NCBI RefSeq assembly: GCF_021117275.1
Contig: NZ_CP088246.1
Location: 266,353 to 330,352 of the forward strand
Direction: 5' to 3'
DNA length: 64,000 bases
Source of the DNA: Metabacillus sp. B2-18
GTDB taxonomy: Bacteria; Bacillota; Bacilli; Bacillales; Bacillaceae
In this document: in pieces, positions 1 through 9,440 of the stretch
Position numbering within the stretch: position 1 is the first letter of the stretch
Layout: each line of letters opens with the position of its first letter
Made by a program: the position numbers and the translations under genes
The notes under the pieces: model-generated
What the model was told of the DNA's origin: nothing
Database searches by the model: none
Seen by the model: only the letters and a program-made list of their open reading frames with translations

Positions 1-1059
1 TTGCATTTCAAAAAAGTACATTAAAAAGTTCTTGTGACAACAGTGTTTGTCTTAGGAAGTCTAAATTAGGGTGAGGATTTATATTCTTGCTCTTTTTTAT
101 ATATTTTTCTAAAGAGAGCGAAGCGTGTATACCATTGGTGTATAAAATGCACCAAATGTTGAGTGGCGATAAAGTTGTTTTAATTCTATAAATTCGTTTA
201 AAAATAATACAGTTGTTTAAAATACTCCATTCAAACTATTGAAAAAACAGGCATTAATGTTGGGAAATTAAATTATATATACAAACGTTCTTTGTAAGGG
301 AAGCTTAATTCCTTAATAACTTTAGTGAAACAATGTGTACTCGTTTTGCTAATACCATTAGACTAATGAAATTATGTAAGACCAAACAACTACTTACGAG
401 TTAATTAATGATAAAGGGTTTTTATGGTGGTAATATATACCTAATAATAAATTATGATTGATAAATCGGATTTTGAAGTGGGTCAAGAGTAAAAGTAACC
501 TTGATAGATAAAACAGTGGAAAATCATTGGGACCCAAATGGCTTTAAAGTCAAAGAGATAGATATTATTAATTAATCCCTTTTTTTCTTGAACGGGTGCT
601 TTAATATAATAATGATCTTCCGCAATCGAAGCGCGAATGTGTAACATTCGTGTCTTTTTTATGTAAAAGGCCATATAGTTGAATAAAGGGATTTAGTAAA
701 AAACTTTTTTGTCACGTAATTTTTGGTTCCATCATGCGTGCGTCCTCAAATCAAAATTCATGTGTTTGTATCTATAATAAGATGAATGGGCTGTCTCAGC
801 TTATTTTATTTCTGCATTATTTTGGATGGCACGCCTAATAGCTTCCTGAATACTGAATGTCTCTGCTTACTCCTCCTCTTCATAAGGAACAAGCCAGTCA
901 CGTGCATAAAATTGAAAGTCCATTAAGGTTTTCCCGACTTATAATCGTTCACCCAAAGGTGAGCCTGTAATGTATATCTAAACAAATCCTTCGTATTCCA
1001 AAAGTATACTCCCTACACAGTTTGTACATGTTAAGAGTAATACAAGGGAGGGATTTCAG
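1..1059. other. Gene-poor left edge
   Basis: No convincing gene is seen. A 63-codon minus-strand frame at 483-674 has no good ribosome site or recognisable content and overlaps the repeat at 612, so I leave it out. A ribosome site (GGGAGGG near 1047) for the cardiolipin synthase lies at the right edge. Confidence 0.5.
612..663 (+). repeat. Dispersed 23-bp repeat, copy 1, with hairpin
   Basis: ATGATCTTCCGCAATCGAAG followed by CGCG matches a motif that recurs at 17156, 18215, 18990 and 20614, with a weaker copy at 5446. Here it runs into CGAATG/CATTCG and a T-run, so it may work as a terminator. The consensus is roughly ATGATCTTCARCAATAGAAG then CGC, always in the same orientation and between genes. 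Confidence 0.6.
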
Positions 1060-2553
1060 TTGGAATGGATTTTTGGTCTATATCTATTAAATGCACTCTT
1101 TATGTTATTTATAGCAATTTGGGAAGTTCGTCGGCCTGCCAAGGCTTTGAATTGGATAATAATCGTCCTTATTTTACCTGTCATTGGTTTCTGGCTATAT
1201 CTTAGCATATCAAATCCTAAGCTTATTCATCGGAAAAGATTGACCTCTTCTCAAAATGAGTCTGACAAATTACCTGATACATATAGTGATTCAGCATCGG
1301 TAATCGCCGATGCTTTACGACATTTCACTGTACATGGGCTTCAAGTCGGCCAAGTCCAAGTACTTAACAATGGAATAGCAAAATATGAACAACTCATCGA
1401 ATCCCTACAAAAAGCCCAAAAAACCATTGATATGGAATATTTCATCTATCGGAATGACCAAATTGGTAATCGTATCACAGAATTGCTGATCGAAAAAGCA
1501 GTAAACGGAGTCCGGGTTCGTTTTATGAGAGATGGTTGGGGGAGTAAAAAATTTCCTCGTCAAAAAATCCTTCAGATGGTGGAAGCAGGGATAGAATGCC
1601 GGACCATATTTCCATTACGCTTTCCCTGGATTTTGTCAAATTGGAATTATAGGGATCATTGTAAGATTGTCACCGTCGACGGAAAGAAAGCCTTTACTGG
1701 TGGCATGAACGTAGGATATGAATATACAGGATTGAAGCCTGACGTTGGCTTCTGGCGGGATACTCATTTGCAAATCATAGGAGAAGCATCAGTCGATTTG
1801 CAGACTGTCTTTGACGTTCATTGGAATATCGCTGTGCCGGACCGGATAAAGTCGAAAACAAATCAGAAAACAAAATCTGAGGAAACGAAAATTAATCCAA
1901 TCGGCAGAGTAGATTTTTCCAGATGGTCAGCTGAATGGGGATCAGAGTTGAGCACCTTAGATGGTAATGAGATGGACATATCCCCAAGGACAGGGACATT
2001 ACAAAAAGCGTACATCCATACGTTAGAAGGAAACCCTGGAATTCCTACCCCAGTTATTCGGCAAGCTTACTTTATATGCATAACACAGGCGATCAAGACT
2101 ATCGATATAACAACACCCTACTTTGTACCGGAAACGGATATTATCATGGCATTAAAGATAGCTGTGGCTCGTGGTGTGCGCGTAAGATTACTGGTTCCTC
2201 GCCATGTTGATCAAAAAATCGTGGGCTTTGCAAGTCGTACCTATTACGGAGAACTTATAGAAGCTGGAGTCCATATCTATCAGTACGACAAAGGGATGTT
2301 GCATGCGAAGCTGATGATCATTGATGAGGAAATTGCAGAAGTAGGCTCAGTAAACTATGATTTGAGAAGTTTTCGTCTGAATTATGAGGTGTGTCAAGTC
2401 TTGTACAGTGCTGATGTGGCGAGGGAACTTACACAGCAATTCGAGCGTGATCTTACTGATTCTTTCCCCTTAAGAATCGAAGACTTGCTACAACGATCCT
2501 TGACCGAGCGCATTGTTGAACAGGGTGCTCGTCTGCTTTCTCCATTATTATAA
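1060..2553 (+). CDS. cls: Cardiolipin synthase, phospholipase D family
   Basis: The product joins two phosphatidylglycerol molecules to make cardiolipin and glycerol at the membrane. Two N-terminal membrane segments (about residues 3-22 and 30-48) are followed by two PLD domains with HKD motifs: HCKIVTVDG from His200 and HAKLMIIDE from His415, each followed by a G-[GS]-x-N element. The length of 497 aa is normal for bacterial Cls. The start is TTG at 1060, set by GGGAGGG upstream. It is the only gene in its transcription unit and ends before the terminator at 2781. A cardiolipin synthase gene is also reported among the cargo of the Tn1546-like transposon that carries spoVA-2mob in Bacillus; linkage to the spoVA operon at 12.7 kb is an inference. 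Confidence 0.93.
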   Translation: MEWIFGLYLLNALFMLFIAIWEVRRPAKALNWIIIVLILPVIGFWLYLSISNPKLIHRKRLTSSQNESDKLPDTYSDSASVIADALRHFTVHGLQVGQVQVLNNGIAKYEQLIESLQKAQKTIDMEYFIYRNDQIGNRITELLIEKAVNGVRVRFMRDGWGSKKFPRQKILQMVEAGIECRTIFPLRFPWILSNWNYRDHCKIVTVDGKKAFTGGMNVGYEYTGLKPDVGFWRDTHLQIIGEASVDLQTVFDVHWNIAVPDRIKSKTNQKTKSEETKINPIGRVDFSRWSAEWGSELSTLDGNEMDISPRTGTLQKAYIHTLEGNPGIPTPVIRQAYFICITQAIKTIDITTPYFVPETDIIMALKIAVARGVRVRLLVPRHVDQKIVGFASRTYYGELIEAGVHIYQYDKGMLHAKLMIIDEEIAEVGSVNYDLRSFRLNYEVCQVLYSADVARELTQQFERDLTDSFPLRIEDLLQRSLTERIVEQGARLLSPLL

Positions 2554-2652
2554 GTTGAAATATCCTTTTTTTATTGTTCTATCTTAAATCTAGATTTTAA
2601 AAATTTTGTTGCTGTAAAATGCTTCTGATTTATTTGAAAAAATCAAAACATG

Positions 2653-2691
2653 TTAGAAGTAATTCTAACCCGTTCGGTTGAGAGGGAGAAA
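2653..2691 (+). repeat. Long inverted repeat, left arm
   Basis: TTAGAAGTAATTCTAA followed by CCCGTTCGGTTGAGAGGGAG forms an inverted pair with 3904-3941; 24 of 25 core bases match. The pair brackets about 1.29 kb containing the broken DUF2975 gene. The outer TTAGAA-GTAA-TTCTAA is itself palindromic. Confidence 0.65.
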
Positions 2692-2780
2692 AAACATTTG
2701 CAGTTGTTTTTGCAGGTGAAAAAACAACGCCTTTTGCAGGCTGTTTTGAAGTGGAAAATGAATGCGAAATTGTACAAAAA

Positions 2781-2816
2781 AGAGGCGCTGCCATATGATT
2801 GCAGTGCCTCTTTTTA
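2781..2816. terminator. Rho-independent terminator
   Basis: The stem AGAGGCGCTGC / GCAGTGCCTCT is followed by a T-run on the plus strand and preceded by an A-run. It can stop both the cls transcript and transcription of the DUF2975 remnant from the right. Confidence 0.75.
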
Positions 2817-2953
2817 ATGGGTTATTCAATTAAAGCCCCGTTAGAAAAATATAAACATACAAGAACTGGTAGTCCCATAATAAAAACAGCTATTTATAAA
2901 ATCAATGTGGTTGATATCTTCATCAAAACACTTCTCATTATTTTTTCAAAATG

Positions 2954-3436
2954 TTAATCGTTTTTTGGTTGCTCATCCAAGACGTTCTTTAAAGGTTTTT
3001 GAAGAACGTTCACAAAAGCTACGAAGACGCTTGTTGCTAAAATACCCATTAGACCTAGTGATATCGGACCTGCGGGGTCATCACCTGTGAATTGAGCAAG
3101 CACCCTTAAATAAACTATTGCTATTAAAATGAAGAAAATGAAAGTAAAAGCACATTTTTTTATTACCTTCAAAGATTGAAGAGATAACTCAGAGCAAGCA
3201 TTGTTCTTTTCGATATAGGTTAAAAGTTTAAATACTTGTTACAACACTACAGACAACGTTATACATATTCCATATGCACATGCCAAAAGTGGATATAGCG
3301 AATAATCACCCGGTCGCTCTATCGCATCTCTTCTGGCTGCTCCAGGCAACCAATATATACACAACGCCAGCACCGCAATTCCAATAAGAAAAGCAATGAC
3401 CTTTAAGAAAAAAGTTGAACCTAGTTTAGCTTTCAT
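2954..3436 (-). pseudogene. DUF2975 membrane protein interrupted by a stop
   Basis: Two minus-strand frames in the same phase read as one protein of about 160 aa, the usual length of the YoaS-like DUF2975 family, with four predicted membrane segments. The first half (3436-3242) starts MKAKLGSTFFLKVIAF and ends at a TAA at 3239-3241. The second half continues in frame as QVFKLLTYIEKNN and on to the end at 2954. The stop falls where the family normally has a short ALYQ-like segment, so a Tyr codon probably changed to TAA. The usual partner, a small YozG-like HTH gene, is missing. The function of the family is unknown. Confidence 0.7.
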
Positions 3437-3599
3437 TTAAAGCACCCCGCTGATTTAGTGATAAAATCACTTTAACATAGGATTTATTGATTTACAATAA
3501 ATATTTTTTGTATTCCGTTATATTGTTATTGTTATAATTTGATTCCGATGATGAAAATATTGAGGCTTTCTCATTTCAAAGAAACACCCCTTTAAAAAG

Positions 3600-3903
3600 T
3601 TAAAATTATAACTCCTACCGCTTACCTGCCTTTAATGAAACATCACGGGCATTTAATTATTCAGAATAGCCTGTAAACACCAACTTATCATAAGCCGAAT
3701 GCAATAACGACTCTTCCGGCTAATTTGCAAACCAAATGCAGCCCAATTTGCTACAGCACGTAAATTTATGGGGTAGAGTAAATTGGCCTGCAAATTAGTA
3801 CGCAAAATCATGTGAAAAAAACCAAAACCATTGGTATGTCAATAAAAAAAGCGATACAAAATGCTATGCAAATTGTACCGCAAATCACCTTGCAATTTAT
3901 TGG
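3600..3903. repeat. TGCAAATT-rich intergenic region
   Basis: No gene is present. The motif TGCAAAT or TTTGCA and near copies recurs at least six times between 3720 and 3895 (for example GCAAATTAGTACGCAAAAT and GCAAATTGTACCGCAAAT). Related TTTGCAG copies lie just inside the left inverted repeat at 2697-2770. The motif therefore sits at both inner ends of the bracketed segment. Confidence 0.5.
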
Positions 3904-3941
3904 TTTCTCCCTCTCATCCGAACGGGTTAGAAGTAATTCTA
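3904..3941 (-). repeat. Long inverted repeat, right arm
   Basis: TTTCTCCCTCTCATCCGAAC followed by GGGTTAGAAGTAATTCTA is the reverse complement of the arm at 2653-2691 with one mismatch in the core. Confidence 0.65.
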
Positions 3942-4055
3942 GCATGGGTTTTTTCTTACGATGGAAATTTATTACTAAAAAAAGGTAATACTAAAAAGGT
4001 AAGTCAAAAAGTTTGAATTCAAAAATATCTGTTACCTTTTAATTTTAAAATAGGG

Positions 4056-4625
4056 GTGATATCAATAGATAATATATTTGAAAATTTTAATGAAATACGT
4101 TTTTTAGAAGATAAACTGTACCTTTTAGAATTAAATGATTGGCTAAAGAATGAGTTTTTAACTTGGGAATGGTGGATATTAGTCTGTTTTTTAGTTGTAC
4201 CTTGGGTAATATGGGCTAAACTTGTTAAGCGAGACAAGATTTTAGAAATTTTGTTGTTTGGTACCATAATTATTATAACAACAACCTTATTAGATGTAGT
4301 TGGTTTACAATATAGGTTTTGGGATTATCCAATTGCATTCCTACCTATTATTCCTAGGGCCTTTCCTTTTGATTTTTCAATGATACCTGTAGCTTACATG
4401 TTATTATATCAATATTTTAGAACATGGAAATTTTTTATAACCTCCTTAATCATTATGGCACTAACATACGCCTTTATTGGTGAACCTTTTTGCGAGTGGG
4501 TAAAACTTGTTTATTATTTAGAGTGGAGATACAGTTATTCATTCATATATTACATCATCGTTGGAATTGGAATTCGAGCTTTAATACAAAAACTATCTCA
4601 AACTCAAGATCTTACAATTAAGTAA
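4056..4625 (+). CDS. CBO0543-like integral membrane protein
   Basis: This 189-aa protein has about five hydrophobic segments after a 35-residue amphipathic N-terminus. It carries the features I associate with the CBO0543 family: LTWEWWILVCFLVVPWVIW, then TLLDVVGLQ, and a GEPFCEW segment near the C-terminus. Its function is unknown. The start is GTG at 4056 after GGG; the weak ribosome site makes the exact start uncertain. It is followed after 24 bp by a DUF421 gene and probably shares its transcript. In spore-formers such proteins often sit beside sporulation genes, which fits the context but does not show a role. Confidence 0.65.
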   Translation: MISIDNIFENFNEIRFLEDKLYLLELNDWLKNEFLTWEWWILVCFLVVPWVIWAKLVKRDKILEILLFGTIIIITTTLLDVVGLQYRFWDYPIAFLPIIPRAFPFDFSMIPVAYMLLYQYFRTWKFFITSLIIMALTYAFIGEPFCEWVKLVYYLEWRYSYSFIYYIIVGIGIRALIQKLSQTQDLTIK

Positions 4626-4649
4626 AATTTATATTGGAGGAAAAAAACT

Positions 4650-5333
4650 TTGGAAGAAGTTAATATTGGTTTACTCACGATTAAAACCATCGTAGGTTTT
4701 GTCACCTTATTTTTTATCATTATCGTAACAGGAAGAACATCCATCTATCAGTTAACCCCGTTTCACTTAGTTTTTGTGTTAGTACTTGGAGATTTTTTAG
4801 GGAATACCATTTATGAAGATAAGGTAAGGACTTTTCATTTTTTATATGCCATCGGATTGTGGACGCTTCTTATGTTGGGAATAGAGTTTTTGACTCTAAA
4901 AAATAAATCGACACGTTCTCTCTTATTAGGCGATCCTAACATCATCATTCGAGAAGGTGTTATGGACAGAAAGTTACTTACAAAGAACAAATTGGATGTA
5001 AATCAAGTATTGAGTATACTTCGACAAAATAATGTTTTTTCAGTTCGCGAAGTCAAATACGGTATATTGGAAGCTAATGGACAAATAAGTATATTATTAA
5101 AATCCAAGTATCAAAAACTTGATAAGCAAGATCTCAATCTTCCAGAAAGTCCAGTAGAACTTCCAATATCGTTAATTATAGATGGGGAAATTTTATCAGA
5201 TAATTTACATGAACTTGGACTTGATCAACAGTGGTTAGATAACCAATTAACTATCAATGGATATGATAATATAAAGCGTATACTTTACGCAGATTGGCGA
5301 GAAAGTGATGGCATACATATAAGTCCCAAATAA
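4650..5333 (+). CDS. DUF421 (YetF/YdfS-like) membrane protein
   Basis: The 227-aa protein has three N-terminal membrane segments (residues 8-85, including TGRTSIYQLTPFHLVFVLV) followed by a soluble domain with the tandem fold typical of DUF421 proteins (KLLTKNKLDVNQVLSILRQN, NVFSVREVKYGILEANGQIS). The TTG start is set by GGAGG at about 4636. It is a second DUF421 protein, distinct from the DUF421-DUF1657 protein at 15581. Members of this family are frequent partners of SpoVA operons and are thought to act in the spore inner membrane; the role of this copy is inferred only. Confidence 0.8.
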   Translation: MEEVNIGLLTIKTIVGFVTLFFIIIVTGRTSIYQLTPFHLVFVLVLGDFLGNTIYEDKVRTFHFLYAIGLWTLLMLGIEFLTLKNKSTRSLLLGDPNIIIREGVMDRKLLTKNKLDVNQVLSILRQNNVFSVREVKYGILEANGQISILLKSKYQKLDKQDLNLPESPVELPISLIIDGEILSDNLHELGLDQQWLDNQLTINGYDNIKRILYADWRESDGIHISPK

Positions 5334-5445
5334 AATTTGTTAGGATAGGAGCATATCAATTTTCTTGGTGAATATAATGTGTATTTAATAATAAGATGGC
5401 CAGAGAATCCGTTTTAAGATTTTATCTGATAAGGTGTTTGTTACT

Positions 5446-5467
5446 TTGGTCTTCCACAATCGGGAGC
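5446..5467 (+). repeat. Dispersed repeat, degenerate copy
   Basis: TTGGTCTTCCACAATCGGGA then GC is a weak match to the repeat family of 612, 17156 and 18990. It directly precedes the terminator at 5478. Confidence 0.35.
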
Positions 5468-5477
5468 AATAGTTAAA

Positions 5478-5507
5478 AATAAGATCATTAAGGCGATCTT
5501 ATTTTTT
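5478..5507 (+). terminator. Rho-independent terminator after the DUF421 gene
   Basis: The stem AATAAGATC / GATCTTATT is followed by seven Ts. It ends the 4056-5333 transcript. Confidence 0.75.
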
Positions 5508-5584
5508 TGTGCTAAAAAACATATAGTGTAACAGGGGTATATTGATTATTATGGTAAAATTAATATATGCAAGGGGAGGATTCT

Positions 5585-5782
5585 TTGAAAAGGTTTATTT
5601 ATATCATTACCTGTGTTTGTTTTATAGCAGCATGTGCGTCAGAACATTAACTTTAAATGATTTTTACCAGAGAGACATTGAAGATGTAACAAAATAGAAA
5701 TTATTGATGGAAGCACTGGAGATAAAAAAGTTGTAAATGATAAACAGATTATAGATGACCTTTTATATCAAAAAAAGAAATA
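5585..5782 (+). pseudogene. Remnant of a small lipoprotein gene
   Basis: A TTG start after AGGGGAGGA at about 5570 opens a lipoprotein signal (MKRFIYIITCVCFIAACASE with lipobox AAC). It stops at once at TAA, but the next frame continues LTLNDFYQRDIEDVTK. A second shift leads to IEIIDGSTGDKKVVNDKQ and ends at 5782. At least two lesions are present and the 3' part is missing. Nothing recognisable follows up to 6148. Confidence 0.5.
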
Positions 5783-6148
5783 AAGTTCATTGATTTGTGA
5801 TATATTGAAACAATTATTATTTAAAAACGTATTAAGTTGTAATAGGTGCATTAAAAAGAAAAATTTAGATGAAGTTTAATGGAGTTGTTTTTGTTCAAGA
5901 ATACAGTCACTCCCTAACCTTTTGACTTAAATGAATGTAAAAAACAGATCGCGAAAGTAATACACTCCTTCTACACTACAATAAACCAATTTGTGTGTAA
6001 AAAGTTCTGTTTAAATTTGAATAGGTGTTCTTAAAAATGAATCAAAAAGTACACTTTAATTAATATGTAAAATTTATATAGGTAACTGCAATTTTCTAAG
6101 ATCCACTCATATACATATAAATGATGTCAATATGGGGGAGAGATATGT
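5783..6148. other. No gene seen
   Basis: AT-rich spacer with no supported ORF or clear signal apart from GGGGGAG before the amidase remnant at 6149. Confidence 0.4.
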
Positions 6149-7192
6149 TTGAAATATGATATTACAAGAGATTTTATAAGCCATGGTAATTTGCGCTCTG
6201 GTGAAAAGATAAACGATGTTAAGTTTATAGTGAGTCATGACACTGGAAATCCTGGTGCAAGTGCTTATGCAAATCGAAATTATTTCGACAGAATTCAACC
6301 GTCTGCAACTGCTCACACGTTTATCGATGATAAGTACATCTTAGAGATAATTCCTACAGATGAAAAGGCATGGCATGTTCTATATGGAGTAGAGAAAGAT
6401 GATTCATTATAGGGTGAGGACGAAAATGATGCTGCAATTGGAGTTGAACTAACATATAGAGGGGACATAGCCTTTTGGGAGGCTTACAGGAGATATGTGT
6501 GGTACCCATGCCTACTTAGTTGATAAATACAACCTTAATCCTAGAACAGACATCATTGCTCACAGTTCATTAGACCCCTCAAGAAGAACAGATTCGCAAA
6601 ATGCTCTTAATAGGTACGGAATCTCATGGGATCAATTTATTGATGATGTGGTACAGGCGACTGAGAAGTATTTTAAAGTAAAGATATTCCTGAACGTGTT
6701 GTTAAGGGGGAATCTGTCGAATTACCATTAAATATAGGTGATGAGGGTCCTTTTGTTAGAGACATACAAAAGGATCTAATTAAAGCTAGAATTGGTTTCT
6801 AATGTACGGCGCAGATGGCATATATGGATCAGAAACTAAACGAGCAGTAATGAGGTTTCAGAAAAAAATATGATTTGCTTCTCGATGGACTTGTTGGACC
6901 AAATACATTAAATAAGTTAAAAGAGGTAACTTCATCAAGTCGAAGTATAAATGACTTTCCTTTACCAAATGGTATTTTATCAAGGGGAGATGAAGGGCCT
7001 AAGGTGGAGTAATTACAAAGAGCTTTAAAAGAAATAAATTTTGATCCAAAATACATTGATGGAATTTACAGACCTTTAACTGAAGATTCCGTAAGAAGAT
7101 TTCAATCAATGTATGCTGCTTTAGCAAACGACGGTATTTATGGTTCAAATACGCGACAGTATATAGAAATGGAACTGGAGGGAAATGGTTAA
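6149..7192 (+). pseudogene. N-acetylmuramoyl-L-alanine amidase with peptidoglycan-binding repeats, broken
   Basis: A TTG start after GGGGGAG opens an Amidase_2 domain (KFIVSHDTGNPGASAYANRN, TAHTFIDD, AWHV). The frame is broken by a TAG at 6410, then continues in phase (GEDENDAAIGVELTYRG). It shifts near 6495 into HAYLVDKYNLNPRTDIIAHS with the second zinc-site His. The remainder encodes two PG_binding_1 repeats (GDEGPFVRDIQKDL and GDEGPKVE-LQRALKE), with further stops and shifts at about 6800, 6860 and 7010. The intact parent would be about 345 aa, similar to phage or spore lysis amidases such as XlyA or CwlA. At least four lesions show it is not functional. Confidence 0.8.
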
Positions 7193-7213
7193 ATAATATC
7201 TAATCTAATATCT

Positions 7214-7252
7214 AAAAATGCCAAGAAGAGGATTCTCTTGTTGGCATTTTTA
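7214..7252 (+). terminator. Rho-independent terminator after the amidase remnant
   Basis: The stem AAAATGCCAAGAAGAG / CTCTTGTTGGCATTTT has a 4-base loop and ends in Ts. Confidence 0.75.
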
Positions 7253-7305
7253 CCGTAACGAGTGTGAGGATAAACCATATTGTATAATGAAAACTTTTTT
7301 AGGAG

Positions 7306-7500
7306 GTGGGGATAATTAAAAACTTGATACCTATAACCTTAATTTTTATTTGTTCAGACTGTGCATGGTTTATTCCATCAGACCAAATTCATAGTCAGAT
7401 TCCCTCTTTAGAGGTTTTCGGAAAAATGGGAACTGTGTTATCTGCTATGTTATTCTTTATAATATGTGCAATTAAACTGTTATTTACAGTCTCAAAATAG
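7306..7500 (+). CDS. Small membrane protein, unknown
   Basis: A 64-aa frame with two hydrophobic stretches (residues 5-22 and 43-62). A strong AGGAGG at 7302-7307 overlaps the GTG assigned as start, so the true start may be slightly downstream. No family is recognised. It may be a small inner-membrane or holin-like partner of the neighbouring wall hydrolases, but the sequence does not show this. Confidence 0.4.
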   Translation: MGIIKNLIPITLIFICSDCAWFIPSDQIHSQIPSLEVFGKMGTVLSAMLFFIICAIKLLFTVSK

Positions 7501-7894
7501 TAGATCATTGGTCTATTTTAACTCAAAGTTTTAAAGTTAGCCATTAAAGACTTATGATTAATTATAAATTTGGTAGGGCTATATATTTAAATCTTAAATT
7601 TATTATTACTAATTTTTTAATGATGGGTCCTTGAATACTTAGAGGAACCGAGACGACACAATAAAGGTTTTCTGATCAATCATCAATTAAGGTGAACTAA
7701 GTTTTATATCGTCCTCTTAGCTAGAGTAAGCTAAAAGGACGATAACAAATTATCGATATAAATTACAATGTAATCTCAGTAGAAAAAGATTTAACCCAAT
7801 AAAAAACTCAAGTTATTTGATTTGAATTGTATAGCTTTTATTAAATGCCACGTTATTGAATATCAGGTAATAACCTGTCAGCAAGCTTTCTTTT
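7501..7894. other. Intergenic, no gene
   Basis: AT-rich spacer. TCGTCCTCTTAGCTAGAGTA followed by AGCTAAAAGGACGATA near 7711-7743 forms a hairpin (ATCGTCCT / AGGACGAT), possibly a weak terminator for either side. Confidence 0.4.
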
Positions 7895-8335
7895 TTAATA
7901 CCTATAAACACTATAGCATGTATTAGCCTGTGGCTCATAATAACAATGTTGTTTATATTGTCCCGCAAATGGTTGATTATACCATGTAGGTGGACACGAA
8001 CCATACGGATTAAAATACCAAAGAGCATACTTAGAAGGATGTTGTCTCCAATACTTTATTACTTCTCGAGCCAATTTTCTTTCTACATTTCTTGCTGGTC
8101 TGTAAAATAAACTACCTTTTTGTACTGCTTCAAAAGAGTAATTTCCACCTTGAACCTGAAAAATCACATCTCGTATGGTTCTTACATCCTTAAAATCTAA
8201 ACAATCAGCTACTGCTCGATTCACAATGACATTCCCAACCATGAGCATTCCTAGTCGCCCTTCACCGACGGCCTCTGCATGTATCATCCTAGCTATTAAA
8301 TCAACGTCATTGTTGGTATGTTTTACTCTTGTCAC
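7895..8335 (-). CDS. cwlJ: Spore cortex-lytic hydrolase, CwlJ-like
   Basis: This 146-aa protein matches CwlJ over its whole length (about 142 aa in B. subtilis). It has the Hydrolase_2 fold with catalytic Glu in IHAEAVGEGRLGMLMVGNV, then NRAVADCLDFKDVRTIRDVI, and the C-terminal PPTWYNQPFAGQYKQHCYY block. CwlJ degrades spore cortex peptidoglycan during germination and responds to Ca-DPA. The start is GTG at 8335 after GAGGTGA. No gerQ partner is seen next to it. In B. subtilis cwlJ is expressed in the mother cell; control here is not visible. Confidence 0.88.
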   Translation of the reverse strand: MTRVKHTNNDVDLIARMIHAEAVGEGRLGMLMVGNVIVNRAVADCLDFKDVRTIRDVIFQVQGGNYSFEAVQKGSLFYRPARNVERKLAREVIKYWRQHPSKYALWYFNPYGSCPPTWYNQPFAGQYKQHCYYEPQANTCYSVYRY

Positions 8336-8514
8336 TTATAATCACCTCTACCAATAATTGTATTAAAAACAGTCTGCAAAAATGTCAAGTGATTACATTA
8401 GGGGAGTCTATCAGTATTAGGATCCTCATGCGTTATTGTAAGTTATGACACTATTAATGACTGCTTTCCTTTTGAATAAAAAATATATTAGTACATAAAA
8501 TATTTCTACAGACG

Positions 8515-8956
8515 GAATGGATGTGGTAGTATGCCTGAGCTTGATTTAAATATTGAAGGGCGTAAACCTCGCAAACGTGATGGCTCGTCAAAATTTTGTG
8601 GCATTAGTCTCAAATAGGTTTTCGTTTTAATCGCAATAGACCGTCAAAAGGCAACATATTTTCTATGTGTACTTGGTAGAGGCAGAATTGTTAAAACTCA
8701 ATTAGATAAGGCTGTTGGTTCTAAACTATCATAGGACAACACTCATTGTACCGATGCTTGGAGAGCTTTTTCTACTATGAAACAGCAAAGAGCATTAACG
8801 CTTTAAGTCAGTAGATGGTACAGAACGTGTAAAAGGATTGTATCATATCCAAACCGTCAATAACTATCACAGCGGTTTAAAAGTTGGCAGCAATGTTTTA
8901 ATGGTGTGGCAACAAAATTCCTTGACCATTATTTGATTAAATATAGAACGTTTTAG
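8515..8956 (+). pseudogene. IS1595-family transposase remnant
   Basis: Conserved pieces appear in order in changing frames: GRKPRKRDGSSKFCGIS, VFVLIAIDRQKATYF, GRGRIVKTQLDKAVGSKL, CTDAWRAF, KGLYHIQTVNNYH and WQQCFNGVATKFLDHYL. These match the catalytic half of ISXO2/IS1595-type DDE transposases. Several stops and shifts separate them and the N-terminal zinc-ribbon part is missing, so this is a dead fragment. Confidence 0.65.
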
Positions 8957-8958
8957 AC

Positions 8959-9440
8959 TTGACACCTGAAGGTGCATGGATGGTGTATCTTGCTGGTGTA
9001 ATTTTAATACCTCTTTCCCTTTTGTTAAAGAAACACCTTTCTTGGAAAGAATGGTATACAACTTTTGGTGTAGTAGGATTCCTTGCTTGGTTAGGAAACA
9101 TTGTCTCTTTTATTCAACTGGACGTACTTGATTCAGGAAAACCCTCAATAGGTAGTATTCCCAGATACAATAATGTTTGCCATTGCGCCTGCATGTATTA
9201 GTGTAATTTATTGTAATTATTATACTTCTTCTAATTCAAAATGGGTTGTTGCAACCATATTCACTGTCGGTTCTTTGATTACCGAGTATCTTTTAGTCAA
9301 ACGTTGGTTTCCTAAAACAAAAGGGTTGGGAAATTTGGTATTCAACGCCTTTTTATGTAATAATGTTTTTTCTTTTTCTTCCATGGCACATTAAATTTAT
9401 TAAGGATAAAAAGGTTCCTATATTGAACAAGAAGAAATAA
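8959..9440 (+). pseudogene. Membrane protein gene with two frameshifts
   Basis: Three overlapping plus-strand frames join into one membrane protein. TPEGAWMVYLAGVILIPL is followed by a shift near 9160 (IP|DTIMFAIAPACISVIY), and a second near 9357 leads to YVIMFFLFLPWHIKFIKD and a stop at about 9440. About four membrane segments are predicted. The N-terminus abuts the IS1595 remnant, so insertion may have removed the original start. The family is not recognised with confidence; it resembles the small multi-pass proteins common in spore-formers. Confidence 0.5.

Noticed and set aside
483..674. 63-codon minus-strand ORF near the left edge
   Set aside because: No ribosome site or recognisable content, and it overlaps the dispersed repeat and its hairpin.
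2905..3090. Plus-strand 61-codon ORF
   Set aside because: It is antisense to the DUF2975 remnant, whose minus-strand reading has clear membrane-protein character.
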